Source of the DNA: Pseudomonadota bacterium | GTDB lineage: Bacteria; Pseudomonadota; Gammaproteobacteria; Burkholderiales; Burkholderiaceae_C | DNA: 64,000 nt | NCBI GenBank assembly: GCA_029779845.1 | Contig: JAKOZT010000125.1 | Location: 53,371-117,370, forward strand | Reading direction: 5' to 3' | Shown here: one piece after another, positions 1 through 7,513 of the stretch | Layout of the letters: each line of letters opens with the position of its first letter | Numbering within the stretch: position 1 is the stretch's first letter | Program-made: the position numbers and the translations under genes | The notes under the pieces: generated by a model | Databases searched by the model: none | Seen by the model: the letters and a program-made list of their open reading frames with translations, nothing else | What the model was told of the DNA's origin: nothing

Positions 1-1827
1 CTGGCGCTGGAGCGGCTGCGCGAGCAGCTCGCGGCGCAGGAGGTGGCGATCGTCAACGCCAGCGGCCAGACGCTGCTGGCCGCCAGCAACAGCGCCGCGC
101 TGCTGCCCGAGCGGCCGACGCCCGCGCTGCTGCGCGGCGCGCGGCTGCAGCGCGTGGTGGGCGTGCTCGAAGGGCTGGACGAGGATGCCGGCGCCGCCAC
201 GCAGGGGCGCATCCGCGTGCTCGCGCTGGTGCCCAGCGCCAACTTCGCGCTCGCCGAGCAGGAGCGCTACCTGATGGTGCGGCAACTGCTGCCGGCCACG
301 CTGTCGACCAATGCGCTGGCGGTGCAGAGCGCCTACCGCGAATACCAGCAGCGCGCGCTGGCGCGCGACGGCCTGCGCCGCATGTACATCGGCACGCTGA
401 CGCTCGCGCTGGTGCTGGCGGTGTTCGGCGCGGTGCTGCTGGCCGCGCTGCTGGGCAACCAGCTGGCGCGCCCGCTGCTGCTGCTGGCCGAAGGCGTCGA
501 CCAGGTGGCGCACGGCGACCTCAGCGCCAAGCCGGTGTTCGCCTCCGGCGACGAGCTCGGCGGGCTGACGCGCTCCTTCGCCGACATGACCGAGCAGCTC
601 TCCGAGGCGCGCGCGCTGGTGCAGCGCAGCGTGCGCCAGGTGGAGGGCGCGCGCGCCAACCTGCAGACCATCCTCGACAACCTCACTGCCGGCGTGATCG
701 TGTTCGACCGCGCCGGGCTGATCGACACCGTCAATCCCGGCGCCACGCGCATCCTCAAGCTGCCGCTGTCGGCCTACCGCGGCCGGCGGCTCGACGAAGT
801 GCAGGGGCTCGAAGTCTTCGCCAAGGCGGTGTGGCAGCGCTTCGAGCTGCACGCCGCCAGCCCCGAAGCCGGCGAGCGCGACCAGTGGCAGGACAGCTTC
901 GACCTCCAGACCCAGGACGCGCAGGGCCGCGACCGCGACACGCTGACGCTGCTGGTGCGCGGCGCGGGCATGCCGCAGGGTGCGCGGCTGATGGTGTTCG
1001 ACGACATCAGCGAGGTCGTCTCGGCGCAGCGCACGCAGGCCTGGGGCGAGGTGGCGCGGCGCCTGGCGCACGAGATCAAGAACCCGCTGACGCCGATCCA
1101 GCTCTCGGCCGAGCGGCTGCAGCACAAGCTCGAAGCCAAGCTCGACTCGAGCGACCAGGCGATGCTGGCGCGCTCGGTCGCGACCATCGTCAACCAGGTG
1201 CAGGCGATGAAGACGCTGGTCAACGAGTTCCGCGACTACGCGCGGTTGCCGGCCGCGCAGATGAAGCCGCTCGACCTCAACGCGCTGGTTTCCGAGGTGC
1301 TGGGCCTGTACGTCACCGCGCATGACGCCGGCCGGCTGCACGCCGAGCTGGGCGCCGGGCTGCCGCTGATCGTGGGCGATGGCACCCAGCTGCGCCAGGT
1401 GATCCACAACCTGGTGCAGAACGCGCTCGACGCGGTGGCCGAGCAGGCCGATGGCCGCGTGCTGGTGCGCACCGAGGTCGCGCGCACCGAGCGGGGCGAC
1501 GTGCGCGCGGTGCGGCTGCAGGTGATCGACAACGGCCACGGCTTCGCCGAGAAGGTGCTCAAGCGCGCCTTCGAGCCCTACGTGACGACCAAGAGCAAGG
1601 GCACCGGCCTCGGCCTGGCGGTGGTCAAGAAGATCGCCGACGAGCACGGCGCGCGCATCCGCATCGCCAACCTGGGGGTGGCGCGGGACGCGCCCGGCGG
1701 CGACACTGCCGCGCCCCCGGGCGCCGCCGCGCCGACCGGGGCGCAAGTTTCGCTATCATTTTCGAAGTTCGCTCCGGCCGACGGTCCCCCGGCCGACGCG
1801 GCCCCCACCGCGAGCCGGACGCACTGA
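1..1827 (+). CDS. ntrY: NtrY-like membrane sensor histidine kinase (5' partial)
   Basis: The reading frame is open from the first base, so the N-terminus lies outside the window. What is seen, in order: the end of an extracytoplasmic segment, one strongly hydrophobic membrane helix (about bases 380-460), a HAMP segment, a PAS-like segment (around bases 660-1010), a HisKA box HEIKNPLTP with the phosphoacceptor His codon at 1069-1071, then an HATPase_c domain with an N box (HNLVQNALDAV), G1 (DNGHGF) and G2 (GTGLGLAVV). This order matches NtrY of the NtrYX two-component system, which autophosphorylates and passes phosphate to NtrX to tune nitrogen or redox metabolism. The response regulator starts 7 bp downstream, consistent with one operon. 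The Ala/Pro-rich C-terminal tail is not conserved. NtrY is the best call; another HAMP/PAS kinase is possible. Confidence 0.88.
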   Translation: MALERLREQLAAQEVAIVNASGQTLLAASNSAALLPERPTPALLRGARLQRVVGVLEGLDEDAGAATQGRIRVLALVPSANFALAEQERYLMVRQLLPATLSTNALAVQSAYREYQQRALARDGLRRMYIGTLTLALVLAVFGAVLLAALLGNQLARPLLLLAEGVDQVAHGDLSAKPVFASGDELGGLTRSFADMTEQLSEARALVQRSVRQVEGARANLQTILDNLTAGVIVFDRAGLIDTVNPGATRILKLPLSAYRGRRLDEVQGLEVFAKAVWQRFELHAASPEAGERDQWQDSFDLQTQDAQGRDRDTLTLLVRGAGMPQGARLMVFDDISEVVSAQRTQAWGEVARRLAHEIKNPLTPIQLSAERLQHKLEAKLDSSDQAMLARSVATIVNQVQAMKTLVNEFRDYARLPAAQMKPLDLNALVSEVLGLYVTAHDAGRLHAELGAGLPLIVGDGTQLRQVIHNLVQNALDAVAEQADGRVLVRTEVARTERGDVRAVRLQVIDNGHGFAEKVLKRAFEPYVTTKSKGTGLGLAVVKKIADEHGARIRIANLGVARDAPGGDTAAPPGAAAPTGAQVSLSFSKFAPADGPPADAAPTASRTH

Positions 1828-1833
1828 CCACCC

Positions 1834-2541
1834 ATGGCGATCATTCTTGTTGTTGACGACGAACTCGGCATCCGCGCGCTGCTCTCGGAGATCCTGACCG
1901 ACGAGGGCCACACCGTGGAGATGGCGGAAAACGCCGCCGAGGCGCGCGCCGTGCGCGAGCGGCTGCGCCCGGATCTCGTGCTGCTGGACATCTGGATGCC
2001 CGATGTCGACGGCATCACCTTGCTCAAGGAGTGGGGCGCCACCGGCCTGCTGACGATGCCGGTGATCATGATGAGCGGGCACGGCACCATCGACACCGCC
2101 GTGGAGGCCACCAAGTTCGGCGCGATGGCCTTCCTCGAGAAGCCGGTGACGCTGCAGAAGCTGCTGCGCGCCGTCGAGCAGGGCCTGGCCAAGCCGAGCG
2201 CCGCGGCGCGGCCGGCCACGCCGGTGAACCACCCGCACCACAACCACCACATCGGCGACAGCTCGCTGACCGTGGAAGCGGCGATGACCGGCGGCCAGGG
2301 CCTGCCGAACACGCCGCTGCTGCTGGGCCCGCAGGCCGAGCAGAGCTTCGACCTCGACCGCCCCTTGCGCGAGGCGCGCGACGCCTTCGAGAAGAGCTAC
2401 TTCGAGTTCCATCTCGCGCAGGAGAACGGCAGCATGACGCGCGTGGCCGAGAAGACCGGCCTGGAGCGCACCCACCTGTACCGCAAGCTCAAGCAGCTGG
2501 GCGTCGACCTCTCGCGCAACAAGCGCGGCGGTGCGCTCTGA
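1834..2541 (+). CDS. ntrX: NtrX-like response regulator lacking the AAA+ domain
   Basis: A 235-residue protein with an N-terminal CheY-like receiver (acidic D8/D9, phosphoacceptor D52 in LLDIWMPD, Lys103 in LEKPVT) whose sequence is of the NtrX type. After a Pro/His-rich linker (about residues 125-165) it ends in a Fis-type helix-turn-helix (ERTHLYRKLKQLG, about residues 205-225). The central sigma-54-interacting AAA+ ATPase, with its GAFTGA loop, is entirely absent: family members with that module are about 450 residues. The protein should therefore bind DNA in a phosphorylation-dependent way but cannot activate sigma-54 polymerase by itself. It directly follows the kinase gene, its expected partner. 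Short NtrX forms may be normal in this group; I cannot check that here. Confidence 0.85.
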   Translation: MAIILVVDDELGIRALLSEILTDEGHTVEMAENAAEARAVRERLRPDLVLLDIWMPDVDGITLLKEWGATGLLTMPVIMMSGHGTIDTAVEATKFGAMAFLEKPVTLQKLLRAVEQGLAKPSAAARPATPVNHPHHNHHIGDSSLTVEAAMTGGQGLPNTPLLLGPQAEQSFDLDRPLREARDAFEKSYFEFHLAQENGSMTRVAEKTGLERTHLYRKLKQLGVDLSRNKRGGAL

Positions 2542-2584
2542 ACCGGCGGGCGCGCCGGCCTCGGCTATACTCGCGGGTTCTCAC

Positions 2585-2660
2585 GGCCAAGTAGCTCAGT
2601 TGGTAGAGCAGCGGATTGAAAATCCGCGTGTCGGTGGTTCGATTCCGCCCTTGGCCACCA
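2585..2660 (+). tRNA. tRNA-Phe (GAA)
   Basis: A 76-nt cloverleaf. The 5' acceptor strand GGCCAAG pairs with CTTGGCC before discriminator A, and CCA is encoded at 2658-2660. The anticodon stem GCGGA/TCCGC encloses loop TTGAAAA with anticodon GAA at 2618-2620. The D-loop (AGCTCAGTTGGTAGAGC) and T-loop (GGTTCGATTCC) are canonical. An integrase remnant follows about 140 bp downstream, so this tRNA may have served as an integration site. Confidence 0.97.
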
Positions 2661-2702
2661 AGTTACTGTTCCCAGGGAATCCAAAGACGTCCCGGGAAGT
2701 CC

Positions 2703-2737
2703 AAAAGCCCTAGAGAATCAACGCTCTAGGGCTTTTT
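2703..2737 (+). terminator. Rho-independent terminator after tRNA-Phe
   Basis: A perfect 13-bp inverted repeat, AAAAGCCCTAGAG / CTCTAGGGCTTTT, with an 8-nt loop and a T run ends the tRNA transcript. The symmetry and the A and T tracts could also serve the opposite strand. Confidence 0.85.
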
Positions 2738-2799
2738 CATGTCCCGCTGAGTTCCTGCAGGTCGCTTGAAATCCGGCCGGTCGTGCAGTCACTTGAGCG

Positions 2800-2907
2800 G
2801 TAACTCGGCTGCGGATGCTCAAGGCAGTGCGGCCGGGCGATCCGCGCAAGCGGCTGAACGATGGTGATGGGCTCTACCTGCTGCTGTCAGTGAAGGGCGG
2901 TGCGCAC
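2800..2907 (+). pseudogene. N-terminal stub of a tyrosine integrase (DUF4102-like)
   Basis: In frame from about 2800 (ATG at 2815) the translation reads RPGDPRKRLNDGDGLYLLL and then SVKGG. This resembles the arm-DNA-binding N-terminus of P4-type tyrosine integrases, which usually begins with a Lys/Arg-Leu-Ser/Asn-Asp-Gly-Gly-Gly-Leu-Tyr-Leu pattern. The similarity stops where the convergent hipA gene ends; no catalytic domain follows. Its position just after a tRNA gene is where such integrases normally sit. I read it as the remains of an island integrase, partly overwritten by the hipA 3' end. The call rests on about 30 residues. Confidence 0.6.
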
Positions 2908-4221
2908 GCCAGCCTCCCTGAGGAAGCGCTTGGCCTCGCTCCTCATTCCCGTCGAGATGCTCTCCCAAGTGTGAGCTGGGAAGTCCTTGGGTAGCCTTTG
3001 CTCCACCCGTGCAAGCGCGTTCTCGATGCTGCCGACGAGCTCGATCATCGCGGCCCATACCGCGTCCCCGCCGTGCCTGGCCGCCAGTTGCTGCCAGTGG
3101 CGCGCCTGGATCGTGTGGAACAGGTAATGCGCGTTCTTCGAGCGCACGGCCATCGCCAAGCCCGCCTTGCGCTGTCTGAACTGGTTGGCGCCGTCACCGT
3201 AGTAAGGCCACATCGACAGGACGTCGTACAGCGGCGTCATGCGATAGGCGTCGCCCCGATCGAGATGAATCGAGAAGTTCTTGGCGTGGCCGTCGGTGGC
3301 GGCCATCAGCACGAACGCGAGCTGCGTGAGCAGGAAGAGCGTCGTGTCCTCCCGATCCGCACTTCCCTGCAGCAGCTGCAGACACTTCTCCATGCCGGGG
3401 CCGCCGCCTTGCTCGTACTTCCGGTCCGGCGCGACGCCGAGCGCCTGGCAGAAATCTTCCTGGGGCAAGCGTGCGATCCATTTGCCCTTGTCCATCCACG
3501 CGCGATCGAATCGCTCGACGATCAGCACGGTCTGATCGCCGAAAGTCTCCAGTGACGTGGAGGCAACGGGCAGCCCGAGTTCCGCGGCGATCTGCGCGCA
3601 CAGCCATTCGTTCTGGACCGAGTCCGACGCATCGACGCGCTTCGAACCACCGATGAGACCCAGCGGGAGCTTGATGATGTGGGTGGTGGGCGTGCCGCCA
3701 TGTGGCCGGCACCATCTGCCCTTCCACCGCGTGAGCGCGGTCTTCTCCTGGGCGCCGGCGATGGAGATGCGGAACAGGTCGTCGTCGTGGATCGACCCGG
3801 GGTCCATATCCGAAGGAACGGCCTGCAGCAGATCGACGATCTGGTCCTCGGTCAGGCGCTGACAGTCGATCCGGTCCCAGCCCTCCGGGGTGACGCCCTC
3901 GGGCAGGAGTTGTACGGCCCCGACGCAGTCCCGGCCGATGGCCTCCAGCAGGTCGAAGATCTCGCTCGACCGGAGGCCGAAGCGCCGGCGCAGGCGCGAC
4001 CGGATTCTCTCGTTGTCCGGCAGGAGGTTGTCGAAGTAGTTGCGGACCTCCTGGCCCTTGAGCTCCAGTGAGCCGCTGATGGGAAGTGAGAGCGACAGCG
4101 ATCGCCGACGGGGGGACTCCAGCCAGGATGCCTCGTAGCGGAAGGTGTGCGAATTCCGGTCGACGAGCCAGGTGCCGACCAGTTCGCCGTTCATCCAGGC
4201 CTTGAGCGACTGGGTCACCAC
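2887..4221 (-). CDS. hipA: HipA-family serine/threonine kinase toxin
   Basis: A 444-residue HipA-type kinase, the toxin of a type II toxin-antitoxin system; E. coli HipA phosphorylates glutamyl-tRNA synthetase and causes growth arrest. Seen: an N-terminal HipA_N region ending near residue 110, the glycine-rich ISIAGAQEK loop (residues 152-160, containing the serine that autophosphorylates in E. coli HipA), Lys184 in IKLP, VERFDR (235-240), the catalytic loop ATDGHAKNF (308-316, catalytic Asp310) and the metal-binding YDV (Asp333). All kinase residues are present, so it appears functional. Its start overlaps the end of the upstream antitoxin gene by 7 bp, the usual hipBA arrangement. The last codons overlap the integrase remnant on the other strand. 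Confidence 0.93.
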   Translation of the reverse strand: MVTQSLKAWMNGELVGTWLVDRNSHTFRYEASWLESPRRRSLSLSLPISGSLELKGQEVRNYFDNLLPDNERIRSRLRRRFGLRSSEIFDLLEAIGRDCVGAVQLLPEGVTPEGWDRIDCQRLTEDQIVDLLQAVPSDMDPGSIHDDDLFRISIAGAQEKTALTRWKGRWCRPHGGTPTTHIIKLPLGLIGGSKRVDASDSVQNEWLCAQIAAELGLPVASTSLETFGDQTVLIVERFDRAWMDKGKWIARLPQEDFCQALGVAPDRKYEQGGGPGMEKCLQLLQGSADREDTTLFLLTQLAFVLMAATDGHAKNFSIHLDRGDAYRMTPLYDVLSMWPYYGDGANQFRQRKAGLAMAVRSKNAHYLFHTIQARHWQQLAARHGGDAVWAAMIELVGSIENALARVEQRLPKDFPAHTWESISTGMRSEAKRFLREAGVRTALH

Positions 4222-4586
4222 GAGCCCTTCTTGGGGTGGGCCACGGGAGTCCGCTTCGATGCAGGCGGAACCTCAGGCTGCCTGCTCGCCGCCTCGGGCC
4301 GTGGCTTTGCGGTTTTCGGTCTCGATGTCTTGGCTGCAGGGGCGCTGGTGGCAGCCGGCGCGGCCGTCGTCTCCTGCAGGGTCAGCGAAACGCCCAGCAC
4401 GGACAGCAGCTTCATCAACTGCTCGAAGTTGACCAGGCCCGGGTTCGCTTCGATCTCCGCGATCCGCGCCTGGCTGACGCCGATGCGTTTGCCGAGCTGG
4501 GCCTGAGTCAGGCCGTGCCGCTTCCTCAACGCCCGCAGATGTTGCCGGAGTTGATTGGGAAAGCGGACAGGGAAGGCATTGATCAT
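4215..4586 (-). CDS. hipB: HipB-like Xre-family antitoxin
   Basis: A 123-residue protein with an Xre/HTH_3 helix-turn-helix at about residues 15-65 (LTQAQLGKRIGVSQARIAEIE), followed by a low-complexity Ala/Pro/Lys/Arg tail. HipB-type antitoxins bind and neutralise HipA and repress their own operon. The tail is longer than the short C-terminus of E. coli HipB (88 residues), so its contact with HipA may differ. The ATG at 4586 was chosen because an operator-like dyad and A+T-rich promoter region lie immediately upstream. It is translationally coupled to hipA by a 7-bp overlap. Confidence 0.9.
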   Translation of the reverse strand: MINAFPVRFPNQLRQHLRALRKRHGLTQAQLGKRIGVSQARIAEIEANPGLVNFEQLMKLLSVLGVSLTLQETTAAPAATSAPAAKTSRPKTAKPRPEAASRQPEVPPASKRTPVAHPKKGSW

Positions 4587-4598
4587 GGTTCATCTTAT

Positions 4599-4637
4599 AA
4601 GCCAAAGCCTGTATGTGCAACATACAAGCTAAAGCCT
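4599..4637 (-). promoter_or_regulatory. hipBA promoter/operator region
   Basis: A perfect dyad TGTATGT-N3-ACATACA (4610-4626) is flanked by a 12-bp direct repeat, AAGCCAAAGCCT (4599-4610) and AAGCTAAAGCCT (4626-4637). It lies 13-51 bp upstream of the hipB start in an A+T-rich stretch. HipB proteins repress their own promoters through palindromes, so this is the expected operator. Which element is bound is inference. Confidence 0.6.
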
Positions 4638-4747
4638 ATTCCGAAAACTTATCGGCTATAGTAAGTAACGTGACGGTGCAGCCTCCAGGCTATGCAGGGG
4701 GCGCAGGAACCGCGTCTTCTTCGTAGGTCTCCTGGCATCGAAGTTGA

Positions 4748-4828
4748 AGCGATGCGTGGCTGAGCGCGGCCGACAAGCGGCTGATCTTCGAGGACAACGC
4801 GCGCAAGGTGTCCGGCCTCGGCACGTGA
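4748..4828 (+). pseudogene. C-terminal remnant of an amidohydrolase-family gene
   Basis: The frame ending at TGA 4826-4828 reads DAWLSAADKRLIFEDN followed by ARKVSGLGT. This resembles the last helix of amidohydrolase-2 family proteins, which typically end in an 'I-x-x-x-N-A-x-R/K-V-(Y/F)-x-L' pattern. A stop codon at 4745-4747 closes the frame upstream, so only about 27 codons remain. The rest of the gene was apparently deleted when the hipBA segment arrived or was rearranged. Amidohydrolases of this family often occur in aromatic pathways, which fits the gentisate genes next door. Confidence 0.45.
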
Positions 4829-4834
4829 GCGTGG

Positions 4835-5560
4835 TCAGCTTCCCTCGGGGCGGCCGCCGAGCTGCCGCGTGATGCGGTCGGCCGATTGCCGCAGCTCGTC
4901 GACGAAGGACGGCTGAACGCGCTGCTCGGGCGCCGTCAGCGTGAGCGCGCCCACGAGTTCGTGCGCAGCGTTCCACACCGGCGCCGAGATGCCCACCAGG
5001 CCCGGAATGCGATCGCTGGTGATCATCAGGTAGCCGTCGCGGCGCACCTGGTCGTAGAGGCGGCCGCGCGCGCCGCCATAGGCCATCAGCACGCGCCCGC
5101 CGGCGCCGCGATCCAGCGGCAGCACGTCGCCGGCGCGCACGTGGTCGCGCAGCAACTGCGGCGAGTCCACCCGGTACAGCACGATGCGCTGCTCGCCCTG
5201 GCGCACGTGGAAGGCCACGCTCTCCCGCGTGCGCTCGACCAGCGCACGCATCTCCGGGAGCACGACGTCGTCGAGCGAGAAGGATGCGGAGTACAGCGCC
5301 GCCAGCCGCGCGACCTCGGGCCCCGGGGCCCAGTGGCCATCGAGCGTGCGCCGCACCAGCCGGCCCTGCGCCAGCGAGGCCAGCAGGCGCAGCACCGTGC
5401 TCTTGTACAGGCGCGTGCGCTCGGCGAGTTCGGTCACGGTCAACGCCTTGTCGCCGGCGCGGAACGCGGCCAGCAGGCTCACCGCGCGGTCGACGGCCGC
5501 GGCGCCACCGGGCGCTGCCTTCTCGTCGGCCACGGAGACATGGGAGGACTTCTTCGGCAT
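4835..5560 (-). CDS. IclR-family transcriptional regulator
   Basis: A 241-residue protein with an N-terminal winged helix (about residues 22-82; LTVTELAERTRLYKSTVLRLL) and a C-terminal IclR effector-binding domain (about 90-235) that includes the family segment GISAPVWNAAHELVGALTLT. IclR proteins commonly control aromatic catabolic operons in response to pathway intermediates. It is divergent from the FAH/gentisate dioxygenase operon, and a consensus sigma-70 promoter with short repeats sits between them, so it most likely regulates that operon. Confidence 0.9.
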   Translation of the reverse strand: MPKKSSHVSVADEKAAPGGAAAVDRAVSLLAAFRAGDKALTVTELAERTRLYKSTVLRLLASLAQGRLVRRTLDGHWAPGPEVARLAALYSASFSLDDVVLPEMRALVERTRESVAFHVRQGEQRIVLYRVDSPQLLRDHVRAGDVLPLDRGAGGRVLMAYGGARGRLYDQVRRDGYLMITSDRIPGLVGISAPVWNAAHELVGALTLTAPEQRVQPSFVDELRQSADRITRQLGGRPEGS

Positions 5561-5592
5561 GGCGCGCAGCTTAGGCCCTGGGGCACCTCGGT

Positions 5593-5621
5593 TTGACAGG
5601 CAGCTTGATATTCATTACGAT
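5593..5621 (+). promoter_or_regulatory. Sigma-70 promoter of the gentisate operon
   Basis: A perfect -35 TTGACA (5593-5598), a 17-bp spacer and -10 TACGAT (5616-5621) lie about 44 bp upstream of the FAH-family start codon, in an A+T-rich island between divergent genes. This is one of the best promoter matches in the window. Confidence 0.75.
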
Positions 5622-5627
5622 AGTTTT

Positions 5628-5660
5628 GTCTTACAGACCTATATTCTATCCTACAGAACA
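5628..5660 (+). promoter_or_regulatory. Candidate IclR operator
   Basis: Just downstream of the -10 box are a short dyad GTCT-TAC-AGAC (5628-5638) and a repeated octamer, CTTACAGA followed by CCTACAGA about 20 bp later. A dyad covering the predicted transcription start suits repression by the divergent IclR regulator. The assignment rests on position only. Confidence 0.4.
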
Positions 5661-5664
5661 AGTC

Positions 5665-6558
5665 ATGAGGATTGCCCGCTTCAACCACGGTCGCATCGGC
5701 GTCGTCGTCGGCGACGCGCAGCTGGTGGACATCACCGAGGTGATCGGCGAGGACGCCGCGGCCTGGCCGCCGCAGGGCACGGTGCGGCTGATCGCGCGCT
5801 TCGCCGAGCTGCGGCCGCTGATCGAGCAGGCGCTGCCGTCGCTGCCGCGCCTGCGCCTGGCCGACGTGACCCTGCGCACCCCGGTGCCGTGGCCGAACAA
5901 GGTGATCGCCTACCCGGTCAACTACCACGACCACGGCCGCGAGATGCAGGCCGGCTACCGCGCCGATGTGCAGGGCTTCTTCCTCAAGCCGTGCTCGTCG
6001 CTCTCCGGTGCCGGTGAGCCGGTCGAGCTGCCCGAGGTGCCCGGGCGCGAGGTGCACCACGAGTCCGAGCTGGCCATCGTGATCGGCAAGCAGTGCCGCG
6101 GCATCGCGCGCGAGCAGTGGCGCGAGGTCGTGTTCGGCTACGCCTGCCTGCTCGACATGGTGGTGCGCGGCAAGGAGGAGCGGGTGTTCCGCAAGGCCTT
6201 CGACACCTTCTGCCCGGTGGGGCCGTGGATCACCACCGCCGACGAGGTCGGCGACCCGACGCAGCTGGAGATGAAGCTGTGGGTCAACGGCGAGCTGAAG
6301 CAGCACGCCAGCACGCGCGACCTGGTGCTCGACATCCCCGGCATGGTGCAGATGGCCGCCGCGGTGATGACGCTGCACCCCGGCGACATCATCGCCACCG
6401 GCACGCCGGCAGGCGTCGGCCCGGTGAAGAACGGCGACACCGTGCGCATCGCCATCGATCGCCTCGGCGAGATGAGCGTGCCGGTGGTGCAGGGCACGCT
6501 GGGCCGCACGCCGGTGTTCGAGAAGCCCTACACCCCGGACATCATCAAGCAACGCTGA
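5665..6558 (+). CDS. FAH-family hydrolase (fumarylpyruvate or maleylpyruvate hydrolase)
   Basis: A 297-residue fumarylacetoacetate hydrolase family protein. The metal-binding HHESEL motif (residues 131-136, Glu133 and Glu135) and Asp164 supply the acidic ligands, and GTPAGVGP (246-253) is the family C-terminal loop. In gentisate pathways such enzymes cleave fumarylpyruvate to fumarate and pyruvate, or maleylpyruvate to maleate or D-malate and pyruvate. The ATG at 5665 was chosen; the frame also contains a TTG at 5593, but that lies inside the -35 box. It is the first gene of the operon and lies 8 bp ahead of gentisate dioxygenase. No maleylpyruvate isomerase is nearby, which leaves the direct maleylpyruvate hydrolase role open. 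Confidence 0.87.
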   Translation: MRIARFNHGRIGVVVGDAQLVDITEVIGEDAAAWPPQGTVRLIARFAELRPLIEQALPSLPRLRLADVTLRTPVPWPNKVIAYPVNYHDHGREMQAGYRADVQGFFLKPCSSLSGAGEPVELPEVPGREVHHESELAIVIGKQCRGIAREQWREVVFGYACLLDMVVRGKEERVFRKAFDTFCPVGPWITTADEVGDPTQLEMKLWVNGELKQHASTRDLVLDIPGMVQMAAAVMTLHPGDIIATGTPAGVGPVKNGDTVRIAIDRLGEMSVPVVQGTLGRTPVFEKPYTPDIIKQR

Positions 6559-6566
6559 GGCAGACG

Positions 6567-7496
6567 ATGAAGACTCTCGACGAGCTGTACGCCCGCATCG
6601 ATGCGCTCGGCATGGAAGGCGGCTGGCACCGCAAGCAGCCCTCGCTGTGGCCCGAGCCGCGCGCGAACTTCCTGCCGGCGCAGTGGCGCTATGCCGACGT
6701 CAAGCCGATCCTCGAGGCGGCCGGCCACCTGGTGGACCACGAGCTGGCCGAGCGCCGCAATCTCACGCTGACCAATCCGCTGCCGGGCAACGGGTACGCC
6801 ACGGTGCGCACGCTGGTGGCGGCCTACCAGTCGATCAAACCCGGCGAGCGCGCGCTCTCGCACCGCCACACGCCGAACGCGCTGCGCATCATCGTCGAGG
6901 GGCGCGGCACCTACACCGTGGTGAACGGCACGCGCGTGGAGATGCGCCCCGGCGACGTGCTGCTGACGCCGAGCTGGCACTGGCATTCGCACGAGGCCAT
7001 CGGCCCCGACGAATGCTTCTGGGTCGACGTGCTCGACGTGCCGCTGGTGCACCTGCTCGAGCCGATGTTCTTCGAGCGCCATCCCGATCGCTGCGAGCCG
7101 GTACGCGAGAACGTCGAGAGCTGTCCGCTCGCGTTCCGCTGGGAGGATTCGCTCCAGCGCCTGGACGCCGCCTTCGGCGCTCCGGCCGACGCCATGTCCG
7201 AACGGGAGATCGAACTCGGCGAGCCGGCGATGAAGACCGTCGCCATCCACGTGCAGCGCATGGGCGAGGACTTCGCCTCGCCCGAGCACCGCAGCACCGC
7301 CAACGCCGTGTTCACGGTGATCGAGGGTGCGGGCCGCACGTGCATCGGCGACAAGGAGTTCGCCTGGCAGCGTGGCGACGTGCTCGCCGTGCCTGCCTGG
7401 CAACCGTACCGCCACCGCGTATCGAAGAACGCGCACCTGGTGCGCGTCAGCGACGAACCCGTGATGCGCGCTTTCGACTGGCTGCGCCAGCGTTGA
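6567..7496 (+). CDS. Gentisate 1,2-dioxygenase-like bicupin
   Basis: A 309-residue protein with two cupin folds. The N-terminal cupin carries the gentisate-dioxygenase motif SHRHTPNALR (His99, His101), a downstream WHWHSH segment (His138, His140) and a typical cupin Gly-Asp turn. The C-terminal cupin (about residues 225-300) keeps the fold but not an obvious full ligand set, as is usual for the family. Gentisate dioxygenase opens the gentisate ring to maleylpyruvate using Fe(II). At 309 residues it is somewhat shorter than the 340-380 usual for characterised enzymes, the loss being at the N-terminus. The FAH hydrolase before it and an aromatic hydroxylase after it support gentisate as the substrate; a 1-hydroxy-2-naphthoate or salicylate dioxygenase is the alternative. 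Confidence 0.87.
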   Translation: MKTLDELYARIDALGMEGGWHRKQPSLWPEPRANFLPAQWRYADVKPILEAAGHLVDHELAERRNLTLTNPLPGNGYATVRTLVAAYQSIKPGERALSHRHTPNALRIIVEGRGTYTVVNGTRVEMRPGDVLLTPSWHWHSHEAIGPDECFWVDVLDVPLVHLLEPMFFERHPDRCEPVRENVESCPLAFRWEDSLQRLDAAFGAPADAMSEREIELGEPAMKTVAIHVQRMGEDFASPEHRSTANAVFTVIEGAGRTCIGDKEFAWQRGDVLAVPAWQPYRHRVSKNAHLVRVSDEPVMRAFDWLRQR

Positions 7497-7513
7497 ACCC
7501 AGAGGAACACGAG

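Noticed and set aside
2661..4828. Search for a second copy of the tRNA-Phe 3' end as attR
   Set aside because: No repeat of the last 15-20 tRNA bases was seen before or after hipBA, so attachment sites are not annotated.
5593..5664. TTG start extending the FAH hydrolase by 24 residues
   Set aside because: The TTG is part of the -35 hexamer and the extension covers the promoter and operator; ATG 5665 gives the normal family N-terminus.
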